Assembly (NCBI GenBank): GCA_034189755.1
Contig: JAXIHJ010000129.1
Span: 1-16,997, forward strand
Direction of reading: 5' to 3'
Origin: JAXIHJ01 sp034189755
Lineage (GTDB): Bacteria; Planctomycetota; Phycisphaerae; SM23-33
Length of the DNA stretch: 16,997 bases
Shown: positions 1 to 7,019 of the stretch, in pieces
Layout of the letters: every line of letters begins with the position of its first letter
Position numbering within the stretch: the first letter of the stretch is position 1
Made by a program: the position numbers and the translations under genes
Notes under the pieces: generated by a model
Told to the model about the DNA's origin: nothing
Databases searched by the model: none
The model's input: only the letters and a program-made list of their open reading frames with translations

Positions 1-1
1 G

Positions 2-1246
2 ATATTTTACAATGTAAAACCGCTTGGCTGGCTCATGTGTCGCTGGCTGCGGGCCTTCTGGCGGGGGTGCCTGTGGTCGAGGCTGAATGGCCTGGCTCTG
101 CGCAAGGTCCCGCCGCCGGAACTGCCCGGCGATGACTGGGTCCGCGTGCGCACGCTTCTGGGCGGCATCTGCGGGACGGACCTGGCCCTGCTTGAACAGA
201 AACCGCCGCCCGATTCGATTCTCCAGGCCTTCGGCTCTACGCCGATGATGCTCGGCCACGAAAACGTCTGTATCGTCGATGAAGTTGGCCCGGCTGTGGA
301 TTCGTCGTGGGTCGGCCGGCGCGTGTGTGTCGAACCGACGCTGTGCTGCGAGGTTCGCGGCATCGCCCCGCCGTGTCCGCGGTGCGCCGCCGGCCAGTTC
401 GGCACGTGCGAGAATTTCGGCGCTGACAGCCAGGGCGCAGCGGCACTGCCGCCCGGCACGAGCATCGGCTACAACAACCGGACCGGCGGCTCGCTCGGCG
501 AGAGCTTCGTAGCGCACGGCAGCCAGCTCATCGCCGTGCCGGACGAAATCAGCGACGAGTTGGCCGTCCTGACCGACCCGGTCGCGTGCAGCCTGCACGC
601 GGTTTTGCGGACTGACCTGGCCGGCGCAACTCGCGTGCTGGTTTACGGCGCAGGCGTGCTCGGGCTGGGGCTGATTGCCTGCCTTCGCTCGGTCGGCTAT
701 ACCGGCCAGCTCGACGTACTCGACCGCGAGGCCTATCTCGAAGAGCCGGCCCGGACGATGGGCGCAGACAGCTTTTTCCGCCTGCCGTTGCGCAGCGGCG
801 AGCGGTTCGAGCAGATTGCCGAGCGGACGGAAGCGGCCGTCCATCGCGTGCGGTTCGGCAACTACATGCTCTCCGGCGGCTACGACGTTGTCTGGGACTG
901 CGTCGGTTCGAGGCAGTCGATTGCCGAGAGCCTCAAGTGGACCCGCGCCCGCGGGCAGGTGGTCCTGGTGGGCACCGGCCACGGCGGCCGGATCGACCTG
1001 ACGCCCGTCTGGTTCAGCGAGTTGAACATGGTGGGGGCCTATGGCCGGCAGGTGGAAAACTTCGACGGGCGAAAAATCGGTACCTACCAACTGACCCATG
1101 AGATGATGTTGCAGGGCAAACTGGACGTGCGGTCGATGCTGACGCATGTGTTTAGAATTCACGATTACCACGGTGCGTTCGAGGTGGCGATGAACAAGGC
1201 CAGGCACCAAGCGATCAAAGTGGCGTTCGATTTTAGGAATCAGTAG
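2..1246 (+). CDS. Zinc-dependent medium-chain alcohol dehydrogenase family protein (5' end outside window)
   Basis: Member of the zinc-containing medium-chain dehydrogenase/reductase superfamily, predicted to oxidise an alcohol or polyol with NAD(P); the substrate cannot be read from sequence. The reading frame is open to the left edge, and the residues before the ATG at 35 (IFYNVKPLGW) look like a normal N-terminal beta strand, so the true start probably lies a few codons upstream. Counting from the ATG at 35, GICGTD (44-49) supplies the catalytic-zinc Cys and GHE (74-76) the His-Glu pair. A structural-zinc lobe follows with Cys104/105, C114-x2-C117 and C125; its first Cys is displaced from the usual tight spacing. 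VYGAGVLGLG is the Rossmann nucleotide loop. purE follows after 36 bp on the same strand, so the two may be co-transcribed, but no shared pathway is evident. Family sure, substrate unknown. Confidence 0.88.
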   Translation: MFYNVKPLGWLMCRWLRAFWRGCLWSRLNGLALRKVPPPELPGDDWVRVRTLLGGICGTDLALLEQKPPPDSILQAFGSTPMMLGHENVCIVDEVGPAVDSSWVGRRVCVEPTLCCEVRGIAPPCPRCAAGQFGTCENFGADSQGAAALPPGTSIGYNNRTGGSLGESFVAHGSQLIAVPDEISDELAVLTDPVACSLHAVLRTDLAGATRVLVYGAGVLGLGLIACLRSVGYTGQLDVLDREAYLEEPARTMGADSFFRLPLRSGERFEQIAERTEAAVHRVRFGNYMLSGGYDVVWDCVGSRQSIAESLKWTRARGQVVLVGTGHGGRIDLTPVWFSELNMVGAYGRQVENFDGRKIGTYQLTHEMMLQGKLDVRSMLTHVFRIHDYHGAFEVAMNKARHQAIKVAFDFRNQ

Positions 1247-1282
1247 CCGATAATCGGCAAACCGAAGATAAAGGTCAGGAAA

Positions 1283-1792
1283 ATGAGCGATGACAAACCT
1301 CTTGTTGGTGTGGTGATGGGGTCCGACAGTGACTTCGAGACGATGAAGCGATGTTTGGATTTGCTTGGGTCGCTGGGTGTTCCTGCTGAGGTCCGCGTAA
1401 TCTCTGCGCATCGCAGCCCCGACGCGGCGCACGAATATGCAGCGGAGGCTGAAGGTCGCGGCCTGAAGGTCATCATCGCCGCCGCCGGCATGAGCGCGGC
1501 GCTTTCGGGCGTGCTGGCGGCCAAGACGACACTACCGGTAATCGGCGTGCCGATGACATCGGGACCGTTGCTGGGCGTGGACGCAGCGCTGAGCACGCTG
1601 CAAATGCCGCCTGGCGTTCCGGTTGGGTGTATGGCTATCGGCTCAGCCGGCGCTACAAACGCGGCCGTCTATGCAACTGAGATACTGGCGACGTCCGACC
1701 GGAAACTCGCCGAGAGATTGAGGCAGTTCAAGGCCGACCAGGCCCGCAAGGTTGCTGAAAAAGACGCCGCTATCCAAAACAGAAAATCGTGA
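1283..1792 (+). CDS. purE: N5-carboxyaminoimidazole ribonucleotide mutase PurE
   Basis: Converts N5-CAIR to CAIR in de novo purine synthesis, in the cytoplasm, normally as an octamer. The 169-residue length fits class I PurE. The N-terminal nucleotide-binding loop GVVMGSDSD, the ISAHRSPD segment with the catalytic His, the glycine-rich VIIAAAGMSAALSGVLA stretch and PVIGVPM are all present. The C-terminus is a charged helix. The ATG at 1283 is preceded by a purine-rich AAGGTCAGGAAA stretch. The partner purK is not visible here. The gene ends 14 bp from the convergent stop of the GspB-like gene, leaving no room for a separate terminator. It could only otherwise be the class II AIR carboxylase form, which sequence inspection alone separates less securely. 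Confidence 0.95.
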   Translation: MSDDKPLVGVVMGSDSDFETMKRCLDLLGSLGVPAEVRVISAHRSPDAAHEYAAEAEGRGLKVIIAAAGMSAALSGVLAAKTTLPVIGVPMTSGPLLGVDAALSTLQMPPGVPVGCMAIGSAGATNAAVYATEILATSDRKLAERLRQFKADQARKVAEKDAAIQNRKS

Positions 1793-1806
1793 AGTTGACG
1801 GGATGG

Positions 1807-2475
1807 TCAGATGCGAATGAAAAAGCTTTTGCCTTCGACCTGAAGCTCGACGGAGTACTGGTCGATGCTGATGACCTTCGCACCGTTGATGTCGTCGCCG
1901 GCGCGAACGGGGTAGCCGTTGATGATGGCTGTCTTGCCGTCAGGCCCGTGCATGATGCCGCTCAGCTTGAAATTGGCCGGTTCGCCCCTTGCGCCTTTAG
2001 CGAATACAGGCCGGTCCGAACGTTCGACGGGCTGAGTCGTTTGCACCAGCCTTGTTGCCTCGGCCTGCCGCCTGGGCGCCTGCTTTTGCCTTGTACCGGC
2101 CGGCGGACTGGTGTGGGCCGGTACAGCCGATGCCTTCGCCACTTCTGCCGCGGCCTGGGTCTTGTCCGGGGGTTTTGTGGTCTTTGGTTCTGCGGTTGGG
2201 CGGCTTGCTCGCTTGGCACAGACTTCGCCGGGTACGAACTCGGCCTGGCCGATTAGCTTTTCCTCCAACTGCCAAAGCCCGAAGGCCAGCACTATGCCGA
2301 CCAGGCCCAGTATCGCCCGTTTTCGCCGGCGGCCTCGCTTGGATAGCTCTGCCGGCACACCGTCGCCTGAACCGCGAGTCTCATCGTCTGCGTGCGCAAG
2401 GTGGGCGGGCGCTTCGGACATATTGCGAAGCTTATCTTCTTCGGCCCTCTTGAGCGCCTCATTGATAAGGCTCAT
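1807..2475 (-). CDS. GspB-like general secretion pathway protein
   Basis: A 222-residue bitopic inner-membrane protein. The start MSLINEALKRAEEDK is the hallmark N-terminus of GspB-type proteins. A basic stretch (47-53) precedes one transmembrane helix (about 54-70, AILGLVGIVLAFGLWQL). A Pro/Ala/Lys-rich periplasmic linker (about 85-165) follows, then a C-terminal domain (about 165-222) with NFKLSGIMHGPDGKTAIING and VELQVEGKSFFIRI, resembling the PilP/GspC-like fold of the T2SSB family. Known GspB works with GspA to insert the secretin through peptidoglycan. The start codon overlaps the stop of the upstream ATPase gene in a TGATG, so translation is probably coupled. Whether it serves type II secretion or a type IV pilus-like machine cannot be told; no secretin or GspE gene lies in the window. 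Confidence 0.85.
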   Translation of the reverse strand: MSLINEALKRAEEDKLRNMSEAPAHLAHADDETRGSGDGVPAELSKRGRRRKRAILGLVGIVLAFGLWQLEEKLIGQAEFVPGEVCAKRASRPTAEPKTTKPPDKTQAAAEVAKASAVPAHTSPPAGTRQKQAPRRQAEATRLVQTTQPVERSDRPVFAKGARGEPANFKLSGIMHGPDGKTAIINGYPVRAGDDINGAKVISIDQYSVELQVEGKSFFIRI

Positions 2476-3299
2476 CAGCCGGCCTCCCTGAGTTCTTCGA
2501 CGGCCAGGCGGACCAGCCGCTTGTCGATCTGCCCGGCGCGATAGACGTAGCCGGCCAGCAATGCCTTGTCGCCGACGGCGTTGACCAGCCGGGGCGTGCC
2601 CTTGGAAAAACGGTAAATCTCCCTGACGGCGGATGGATCAAAACGAATAATCTGCTGCCCGCCTGTCGGTATCGAGCCGGCGACCGCCATGCGGTATCTA
2701 AGGTAGCCGGCGGTTTCTTCGGGCGACATCTTGCCGAGGTGAAACCGCACGGTGATACGCTGGGCGAGTTGTCGCAGGGCCGGTGAGCGGAGTTTGGTTC
2801 GCAGCTCCGGCTGGCCCACCAGGACAATCTGAAGCAGTTTCTGGCGGTGCGTTTCGAGGTTGCTCAGCAGACGAGTCATCTCGAGCGTGCGCCTGGCCAT
2901 GTCCTGGGCCTCGTCGATAATCAGCACCGCGTCGCGCCCGGCGGAGTTGATTCGCAGCAGGTAGTCGTTCAGCAGCCTGAGATAGCCCAGCCGGTCCAGG
3001 CGCTTGCTTTGCACGCCGAACTCAGCCAGCGTCGCCCGCAGCAGTTGCGTCTCCGTCAGCATCGGGTTCAGGATAAGCGCCGTGTGATAGCCGCCGCCCA
3101 ACTCCTCCAGCAGCGCCCGGCAGATGGTGGTCTTGCCCGTGCCCACCTCGCCGGTCAAGACGGTAAAACCCTTCCTCCGGCGGATGCCGTAAAGCAGGTG
3201 ATTAAGCGCCTCGCGGTGCTGGGCGGTAAAGTACAAAAACCGCGGGTCCGGCGTAATGTTGAACGGCTCTTCTCTCAGCCGGTAGTAGTCCTTGTACAT
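2475..3299 (-). CDS. GspA/ExeA-like AAA ATPase
   Basis: A 274-residue ATPase of the ExeA/GspA group. The N-terminus MYKDYYRLREEPFNITPDPRF is the signature start of this family. The P-loop GEVGTGKT (50-57) and Walker B VLIIDEAQ (about 125-132) are intact, and a sensor-like VLVGQPEL segment and a C-terminal winged-helix-like region (KGTPRLVNAVGDKALLAGY) follow. Unlike E. coli GspA or Aeromonas ExeA it stops after the ATPase: there is no transmembrane helix or peptidoglycan-binding domain. Those functions may be supplied by the GspB-like partner, encoded with a 1-bp overlap. The ATG has a GAGG about 8 bases upstream. The role in assembling a secretion or pilus complex is inferred from family and neighbour. 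Confidence 0.87.
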   Translation of the reverse strand: MYKDYYRLREEPFNITPDPRFLYFTAQHREALNHLLYGIRRRKGFTVLTGEVGTGKTTICRALLEELGGGYHTALILNPMLTETQLLRATLAEFGVQSKRLDRLGYLRLLNDYLLRINSAGRDAVLIIDEAQDMARRTLEMTRLLSNLETHRQKLLQIVLVGQPELRTKLRSPALRQLAQRITVRFHLGKMSPEETAGYLRYRMAVAGSIPTGGQQIIRFDPSAVREIYRFSKGTPRLVNAVGDKALLAGYVYRAGQIDKRLVRLAVEELREAG

Positions 3300-3418
3300 G
3301 CCTGCAACCTCAGGTCAAAAGACGCCCGGAAAGCGAGGCGCCCGGACAAACTTCAAGCCAGGGTGCTACAAGAACCTTTTCGGCAGACGGAAATATCCAC
3401 TTAACCACTAAAAACGAT

Positions 3419-3441
3419 AAATTCGGACCTCATCGGAATTT
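3419..3441. promoter_or_regulatory. Imperfect 23-bp palindrome between divergent genes
   Basis: Outer arms AAATTC (3419-3424) and GAATTT (3436-3441) pair perfectly; after one G/G mismatch, GA (3426-3427) and TC (3433-3434) pair too, around a 5-base centre. It lies about 120 bp upstream of the GspA-like start and in front of the divergent small-protein gene, a suitable place for an operator. It could equally be a chance repeat; no cognate regulator can be assigned. Confidence 0.3.
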
Positions 3442-3506
3442 GTCCGCAGCCTCGATATTTTTTTGTTCGATTTGCCGGCTGTGAAATTGAATCGTAGGCT
3501 CCCTGT

Positions 3507-3573
3507 GGCAGACCCTTGAGACCGGGAACGAGGCAGCCGGCTCACGGCTCCCCCGGCGGGTCGGGGGTCTGTC
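3507..3573 (+). other. Structured RNA leader or hairpin before the small membrane protein gene
   Basis: GGCAGACCC (3507-3515) pairs over nine positions, with one G-U, with GGGTCTGTC (3565-3573). Inside, CCGGG (3522-3526) pairs with CCCGG (3552-3556) and AGCC (3535-3538) with GGCT (3546-3549). This gives one long three-tier hairpin. It ends 8 bases before the GGAGG ribosome binding site at 3582-3586. There is no T-run after it, so it is unlikely to be an intrinsic terminator. I do not recognise it as a known riboswitch class. A regulatory leader or a processed small RNA are the obvious options. Confidence 0.4.
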
Positions 3574-3597
3574 CTTGCGACGGAGGCATTGGGAAAA

Positions 3598-3789
3598 ATG
3601 AGGCGGCTGATTCTACTTATCTTGCTTGTGGCGGCCTTCCTGGGTGGGTACCACCTTGGACGCCGGCCGAACAGCCCGGATATCTTCGCCCGTGCAAACA
3701 GTCTTTCCGACAAGGCCCAACAGGCCGGCCAACGGCTTGCTGTGATGATCCAGGCCGATGATAACGGAAACGGGTCGGTAAACAGGTAG
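3598..3789 (+). CDS. Small membrane-anchored protein of unknown function
   Basis: A 63-residue protein that I do not recognise. Starting at the ATG, MRRLILLILLVAAFLGGYHLGRR is a positively charged N-terminus, one hydrophobic helix and a second basic patch, so it is either a membrane anchor or an uncleaved signal. The remaining 40 residues are hydrophilic (NSPDIFARANSLSDKAQQAG... ADDNGNGSVNR), probably exported or facing one side of the membrane. GGAGG lies 11 bases upstream of this ATG. An in-frame TTG at 3589 is only 2 bases from that site and is less likely. The gene sits behind a strong RNA hairpin and 121 bp before the sigma54 activator gene, on the same strand. No homology can be claimed, but composition, signal and ribosome site make a real gene likely. 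Confidence 0.55.
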   Translation: MRRLILLILLVAAFLGGYHLGRRPNSPDIFARANSLSDKAQQAGQRLAVMIQADDNGNGSVNR

Positions 3790-3871
3790 GGCGGATGGTG
3801 TCTTTTTAGGGTGTGTGTTTTCTGTGTCCAATCCGTGTAATCATTGAGCTTGTTTGCGTGCAGGTTCTTTC

Positions 3872-3901
3872 TTGACGGGCGATACAATCCGGTGGGATAC
3901 T
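3872..3901 (+). promoter_or_regulatory. Possible sigma70-type promoter for the sigma54 activator
   Basis: TTGACG (3872-3877) and GATACT (3896-3901) are separated by 18 bp. Transcription would begin near 3908, only a few bases before the ATG at 3911, giving a nearly leaderless message. The -10 is imperfect, so this is tentative. Confidence 0.3.
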
Positions 3902-3910
3902 TCAGGGGGA

Positions 3911-5458
3911 ATGGCAAATCGCGTCAAGCCAATGTACACGACTAAAGACCTTTCGCCTGAGACTCTTGCGTCGCTGGTTGACGCTTCGGCGGCGATCAAC
4001 GCCGTTCAGGACCTTGACGAGACGCTGGCTGCGATAGCCCGCTCAGCGGCGGCCGTCATGAGGGCCGAGGCGTCGAGCGTCATCATGCTGGATGAGCTGC
4101 GCAAGAAGCAGGTCTTTTGGGCGGCCGTCGGAGACCGCGCCGACCAGCTTATCGGCGTGGAGTACGACGCAGGAACGGGGATTTCCGGCAGGGTGCTCCG
4201 GAAAGGCCAGGCGATAATCGTGGACGACGTTACCCGGGACAGCGCCCATTTCAAGGAGATCGACGCGCTGGTGGGGTTTCAGACGCGGAGCGTACTGGCG
4301 GCCCCGCTGACCAGCCGCGGCAAGAAGCTTGGCGTGGTCGAGGTGCTGAACCCGATTCAGGGCGGGCACTTCAGCGAGCAGGACCGACAGCTTGTACAGG
4401 TCTTTGCGAACCTGGCGGCTATCGCCGTAACCAATTCTCAGCTCTATGAGCGTCTTCGTCGTGACAACCGCGGGCTGAAGCAGGCGATGCGTACTTCGGA
4501 GCAGATGATCGGAGTCAGTGCGGCGATTGAGGAGGTTAAGGGCCTCATTCACCGCGTGGGGCCGTCGATGGCTACCGTGCTGCTGCTTGGTGAGACGGGC
4601 ACAGGCAAGGAGCTTGCCGCCCGGCTGATTCACGCTTCGTCCGCCCGGGCCGAGCGCCCGTTCATCGCGGTCAACTGTGCGGCCCTGCCGGTAACACTGC
4701 TGGAAAGCGAACTGTTCGGACATGAGGCGGGTGCGTTCACCGGCGCTACCCATCGCAAACTCGGACGCTTCGAGCTGGCCGAGGGGGGGACCATCTTCCT
4801 TGACGAGGTCGCCGAGGTAACCGGCGATATCCAGGTGAAACTACTGCGGGTGCTCCAGGAAAAGGAGATTGTCCGTGTCGGCGGCGTCAAGGCCATCAGT
4901 TGCGACGTGCGTGTGATTGCGGCCAGCAACCGGAACCTCTCGGAGGAGATGCAGGCCGGCAGGTTCCGCGACGACCTGTATTTTCGCCTTAACGTCTTTC
5001 CGATCGAGATCCCGCCGCTGCGGCGGCGGAAGGAAGATATCCCATTGCTGGCGGGACATTTTCTTAAGCGTCTGGCCGGTGAAATGAAGATGGCGACGCC
5101 GACGATGTCGCCCGAGGCCGTCGCCGCACTCGGACGGTATGATTTTCCGGGCAACATACGCGAGTTGCAGAACGTCCTGGAGCGTGCCTGCCTGTTGTGC
5201 TGCGGCGGCGACGAGCCGGCCGGCGCCTCGGCCTGTATACGACCGGAGCACCTGCCACGCGAATTTTTCGGTCAGGTCGGACAGGCAGTCGAACCCGCCG
5301 GAGAATCGCTGCTGGCGGCCGGCGAAAAGGCGATGATTATTAATGCGCTGCTGGCCAATAACTGGAATCGGTCCCAGGCCGCACGGGCGCTTGGCATCAG
5401 CCGCGACCACATCCGCTATCGTATAAAAAAATACGGCATCGAGCGGCCCGGTAAATAA
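3911..5458 (+). CDS. GAF-domain sigma54-dependent transcriptional activator, Fis-type
   Basis: A bacterial enhancer-binding protein that uses ATP to open promoters held by sigma54 RNA polymerase. From the ATG at 3911 it has 515 residues: a GAF sensor domain (about 20-180), a linker helix, an AAA+ domain and a Fis-type helix-turn-helix at the C-terminus (NNWNRSQAARALGISRDHIRYRI). Walker A GETGTGKE (227-234), the sigma54-contacting GAFTGA (274-279) and Walker B GGTIFLDEV (292-300) are all intact, and RRRKEDIPLL is typical. There is no receiver domain, so a small ligand or redox state sensed by the GAF domain is likelier than phosphorylation. The start is uncertain: a GGGGGA run touches the ATG at 3911, an in-frame TTG lies at 3854 and another ATG at 3932. 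No convincing -24/-12 site was seen nearby, so its targets are unknown. Confidence 0.9.
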   Translation: MANRVKPMYTTKDLSPETLASLVDASAAINAVQDLDETLAAIARSAAAVMRAEASSVIMLDELRKKQVFWAAVGDRADQLIGVEYDAGTGISGRVLRKGQAIIVDDVTRDSAHFKEIDALVGFQTRSVLAAPLTSRGKKLGVVEVLNPIQGGHFSEQDRQLVQVFANLAAIAVTNSQLYERLRRDNRGLKQAMRTSEQMIGVSAAIEEVKGLIHRVGPSMATVLLLGETGTGKELAARLIHASSARAERPFIAVNCAALPVTLLESELFGHEAGAFTGATHRKLGRFELAEGGTIFLDEVAEVTGDIQVKLLRVLQEKEIVRVGGVKAISCDVRVIAASNRNLSEEMQAGRFRDDLYFRLNVFPIEIPPLRRRKEDIPLLAGHFLKRLAGEMKMATPTMSPEAVAALGRYDFPGNIRELQNVLERACLLCCGGDEPAGASACIRPEHLPREFFGQVGQAVEPAGESLLAAGEKAMIINALLANNWNRSQAARALGISRDHIRYRIKKYGIERPGK

Positions 5459-5509
5459 TCCCCACCTTACTCCCGCCGTCAGGGGAAACACTCCCCGAAA
5501 AATCGCCAT

Positions 5510-5531
5510 AACTAAGGCAATCACCTTAGTT
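5510..5531. terminator. Inverted repeat downstream of the sigma54 activator gene
   Basis: Eight perfect base pairs (AACTAAGG with CCTTAGTT) around a 6-base loop, extendable by one G-U and one A-T pair. It starts 52 bp after the stop of the activator gene. No T-run follows directly, so termination there would not be of the classical intrinsic kind. An operator for an unknown protein is also possible. Confidence 0.3.
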
Positions 5532-5611
5532 GTAGCTGAAAACCTATATTTTCTTATCTTCCTTGCATTGCAGGCTTTACATCGAAAAAGACCTCCCCGG
5601 CCTCCCCTTTC

Positions 5612-5642
5612 TTGCAAAACCTGGTATGGAACATGCAATTAT
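5612..5642 (+). promoter_or_regulatory. Promoter-like sequence ahead of the small RNA candidate
   Basis: TTGCAA (5612-5617) and an AT-rich -10-like CAATTAT (5636-5642) lie 18 bp apart. Transcription would start near 5648-5650. The -10 match is only fair. Support comes mainly from the terminator about 120 bp downstream in a region with no ORF. Confidence 0.3.
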
Positions 5643-5647
5643 CGCTT

Positions 5648-5771
5648 AGTGGAGGGTGTAGCGGACAGTTGAGATGTCGCCCTTCGCATTCGGGTCGGGG
5701 GTGAGGCTAGCGGCAACACCGCCAGCCAAGATGAAGCAGCTCCGCGTCGTGAGACGCGGAGCTGTATTTTT
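5648..5771 (+). ncRNA. Candidate small non-coding RNA of unknown family
   Basis: About 124 bases between a promoter-like sequence and a strong intrinsic terminator, with no plausible ORF. Visible structure runs in order: GCG/ACA (5661-5667, one bulged G) with TGT/CGC (5675-5680); GGCT-GCGG (5705-5713) with CCGC-AGCC (5719-5727) around a CAACA loop with one A/C mismatch; and the 12-bp terminator stem. I do not recognise SRP RNA, 6S RNA, tmRNA, RNase P RNA or a known riboswitch. The next gene downstream is on the opposite strand, so this is not a leader for a plus-strand gene. The 3' end could act in trans or antisense to the end of the oxidoreductase message. Confidence 0.35.
5737..5771 (+). 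terminator. Strong intrinsic terminator, perhaps used from both sides
   Basis: A perfect 12-bp GC-rich stem: CAGCTCCGCGTC (5737-5748) with GACGCGGAGCTG (5753-5764), loop GTGA, followed on the plus strand by TATTTTT. On the minus strand, where it lies 29 bp after the oxidoreductase stop, the tail is CTTCATCTT and much weaker. The plus-strand polarity therefore fits something transcribed rightwards from the preceding gene-free region. Confidence 0.75.
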
Positions 5772-5792
5772 GCGGAACATCGGACGGGCCTT

Positions 5793-6938
5793 CTATACGT
5801 TGCCCTCGTATCCTTCGAATTGGTGTCGTTTTTTCAGGTCTTCCATTGCACTTGCAAGGTCAACCGCCCGGCTGAGCGGCAGTTGCACCTTCAAGCCCTT
5901 CCACGAGGACAAATAACCCGCGTTGATTACTTCAATCGCTTTGCGCCCGTCATGTCCTGTAACCAACGGCTCTTCGCCTTTTAAGATGCAGTTACAGAAG
6001 TGCTCCACTTCCTTCAGGAACGGATTATGGTTCTTGATTTCGTCGAGGATATTCCACTCAGTAAAGGGAGTGATGGTCCTCGCCACGTTTCCCCTCTCAT
6101 ATAAAGTCATCACGAACGGGTCGGCCGTTTTGGCGCTGTAGTCCTGGGCGGTGTAGGATATTTTCAGTCCGGCCTTCGTGCCGAATATCTCGTATTCCTC
6201 CACGTTCTGGCGGGAAAGCATTACGTTGAGCATGTGAATGCTGGTGGCGCCGCTTTCGTGCTTGGCAATGGCGCAGGCGACGTCGTCATTGTTCCTTACG
6301 GGGTTGACCACCATAATCTCGCTGCTGATCGAGGTTACTTCCCCCGCCCACCAGCGGCACAGGTCTATGGTATGCGAGCCGTGGTCCTGGAAATTCCCGC
6401 CCCATGATTCCTTTTTGTTTCTCGTGCCGACCGCAGCCGGGAAGCCGAAACTGGTGGCGTCGAAACTGCATCTTATTTCGAATATATCCCCCAGTTGACC
6501 GGTATCTATCAGCTCCTTGGCCTTTTTCATGCACCGGTGAAACCGCTTCACGTAAGCCACCATCAGGACCACGCCGTTTTTTTTGCACGTCTCAATCATC
6601 TGGTCGCATTCGTCGGTGGTCCTGGCCATGGGTTTTTCGCAAAGGACGTGCCTGCCTGCCTCGGCGACCTTGATGGTCTGTTCGGCGTGGAGATAAACGG
6701 GGCTGGCGATGATGACCGCCTGGGCGTTACTTTTTTGAAGCATCTCATCAAGGCTGGTGAAAAGTTCTCGGGCGCCGCAGCCCCGTGCAACTTCGAGCCG
6801 CTGCCAGTCGGGGTCTACGGCTGCGGCGAACTCGGCGTTTTCCGCAAAACGAAGATACGGCCCCTGCATATACTGAACCGACGCGCCGCAGCCTACGATT
6901 GCTATTTTTACTTTCTCGTTTTTCGCCATTAGGCGCAT
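5793..6938 (-). CDS. Gfo/Idh/MocA family oxidoreductase
   Basis: An NAD(P)-dependent oxidoreductase, predicted to act on a sugar, inositol or related polyol in the cytoplasm; the substrate is not evident. It has 381 residues from the ATG at 6938. The N-terminal Rossmann domain has KIAIVGCGAS and an AAVDPD strand end. CEKPMARTTDE carries the family's conserved Glu-Lys-Pro. The C-terminal alpha/beta domain includes GGNFQDHGSHTIDLCRWW, with the Asp and His positions used in catalysis. There is no signal peptide, unlike many planctomycete relatives with a Tat signal. AAGGTGG lies just upstream of the ATG at 6938; a GTG at 6944 overlaps it and an ATG at 6929 is also possible. It follows the ferritin-like gene on the same strand after 81 bp, so read-through from the oxygen-defence operon is possible. 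Confidence 0.9.
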   Translation of the reverse strand: MRLMAKNEKVKIAIVGCGASVQYMQGPYLRFAENAEFAAAVDPDWQRLEVARGCGARELFTSLDEMLQKSNAQAVIIASPVYLHAEQTIKVAEAGRHVLCEKPMARTTDECDQMIETCKKNGVVLMVAYVKRFHRCMKKAKELIDTGQLGDIFEIRCSFDATSFGFPAAVGTRNKKESWGGNFQDHGSHTIDLCRWWAGEVTSISSEIMVVNPVRNNDDVACAIAKHESGATSIHMLNVMLSRQNVEEYEIFGTKAGLKISYTAQDYSAKTADPFVMTLYERGNVARTITPFTEWNILDEIKNHNPFLKEVEHFCNCILKGEEPLVTGHDGRKAIEVINAGYLSSWKGLKVQLPLSRAVDLASAMEDLKKRHQFEGYEGNV

Positions 6939-7019
6939 GCCCACCTTGCATCAGGTGGAATTGGGTGGTCCACCGTCAGAATTATTTTACTCGGATGCTC
7001 TATTCGGTCGTGGGCTTTT

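Larger units (their letters stand above)
5459..5792. other. Intergenic region without protein genes, rich in hairpins
   Basis: The 334 bases lie between convergent genes. No ORF on either strand has a ribosome site or a plausible protein. The left part has two simple hairpins: GGGGA (5482-5486) with TCCCC (5492-5496), and AACTAAGG (5510-5517) with CCTTAGTT (5524-5531). The right part holds the promoter, small RNA and terminator candidates listed separately. Confidence 0.6.

Noticed and set aside
2214..2228. Sigma54-like -24/-12 sequence TGGCAC-N5-TCGC on the plus strand
   Set aside because: It lies inside the minus-strand GspB-like gene, has no plus-strand gene downstream and misses the -12 consensus by one base.
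1789..2491. Long plus-strand open frames opposite the GspB-like gene
   Set aside because: They are antisense to a protein with clear family features. Their products are low-complexity and have no ribosome site.
3507..3573. Assignment of the hairpin leader to a c-di-GMP or cobalamin riboswitch
   Set aside because: Some short matches were tempting, but the conserved cores of those classes are not present in the right order.
4043..4753. Minus-strand open frame of 236 codons within the sigma54 activator gene
   Set aside because: It is the shadow of a high-GC gene with all AAA+ motifs intact. The reverse product shows no recognisable domain.
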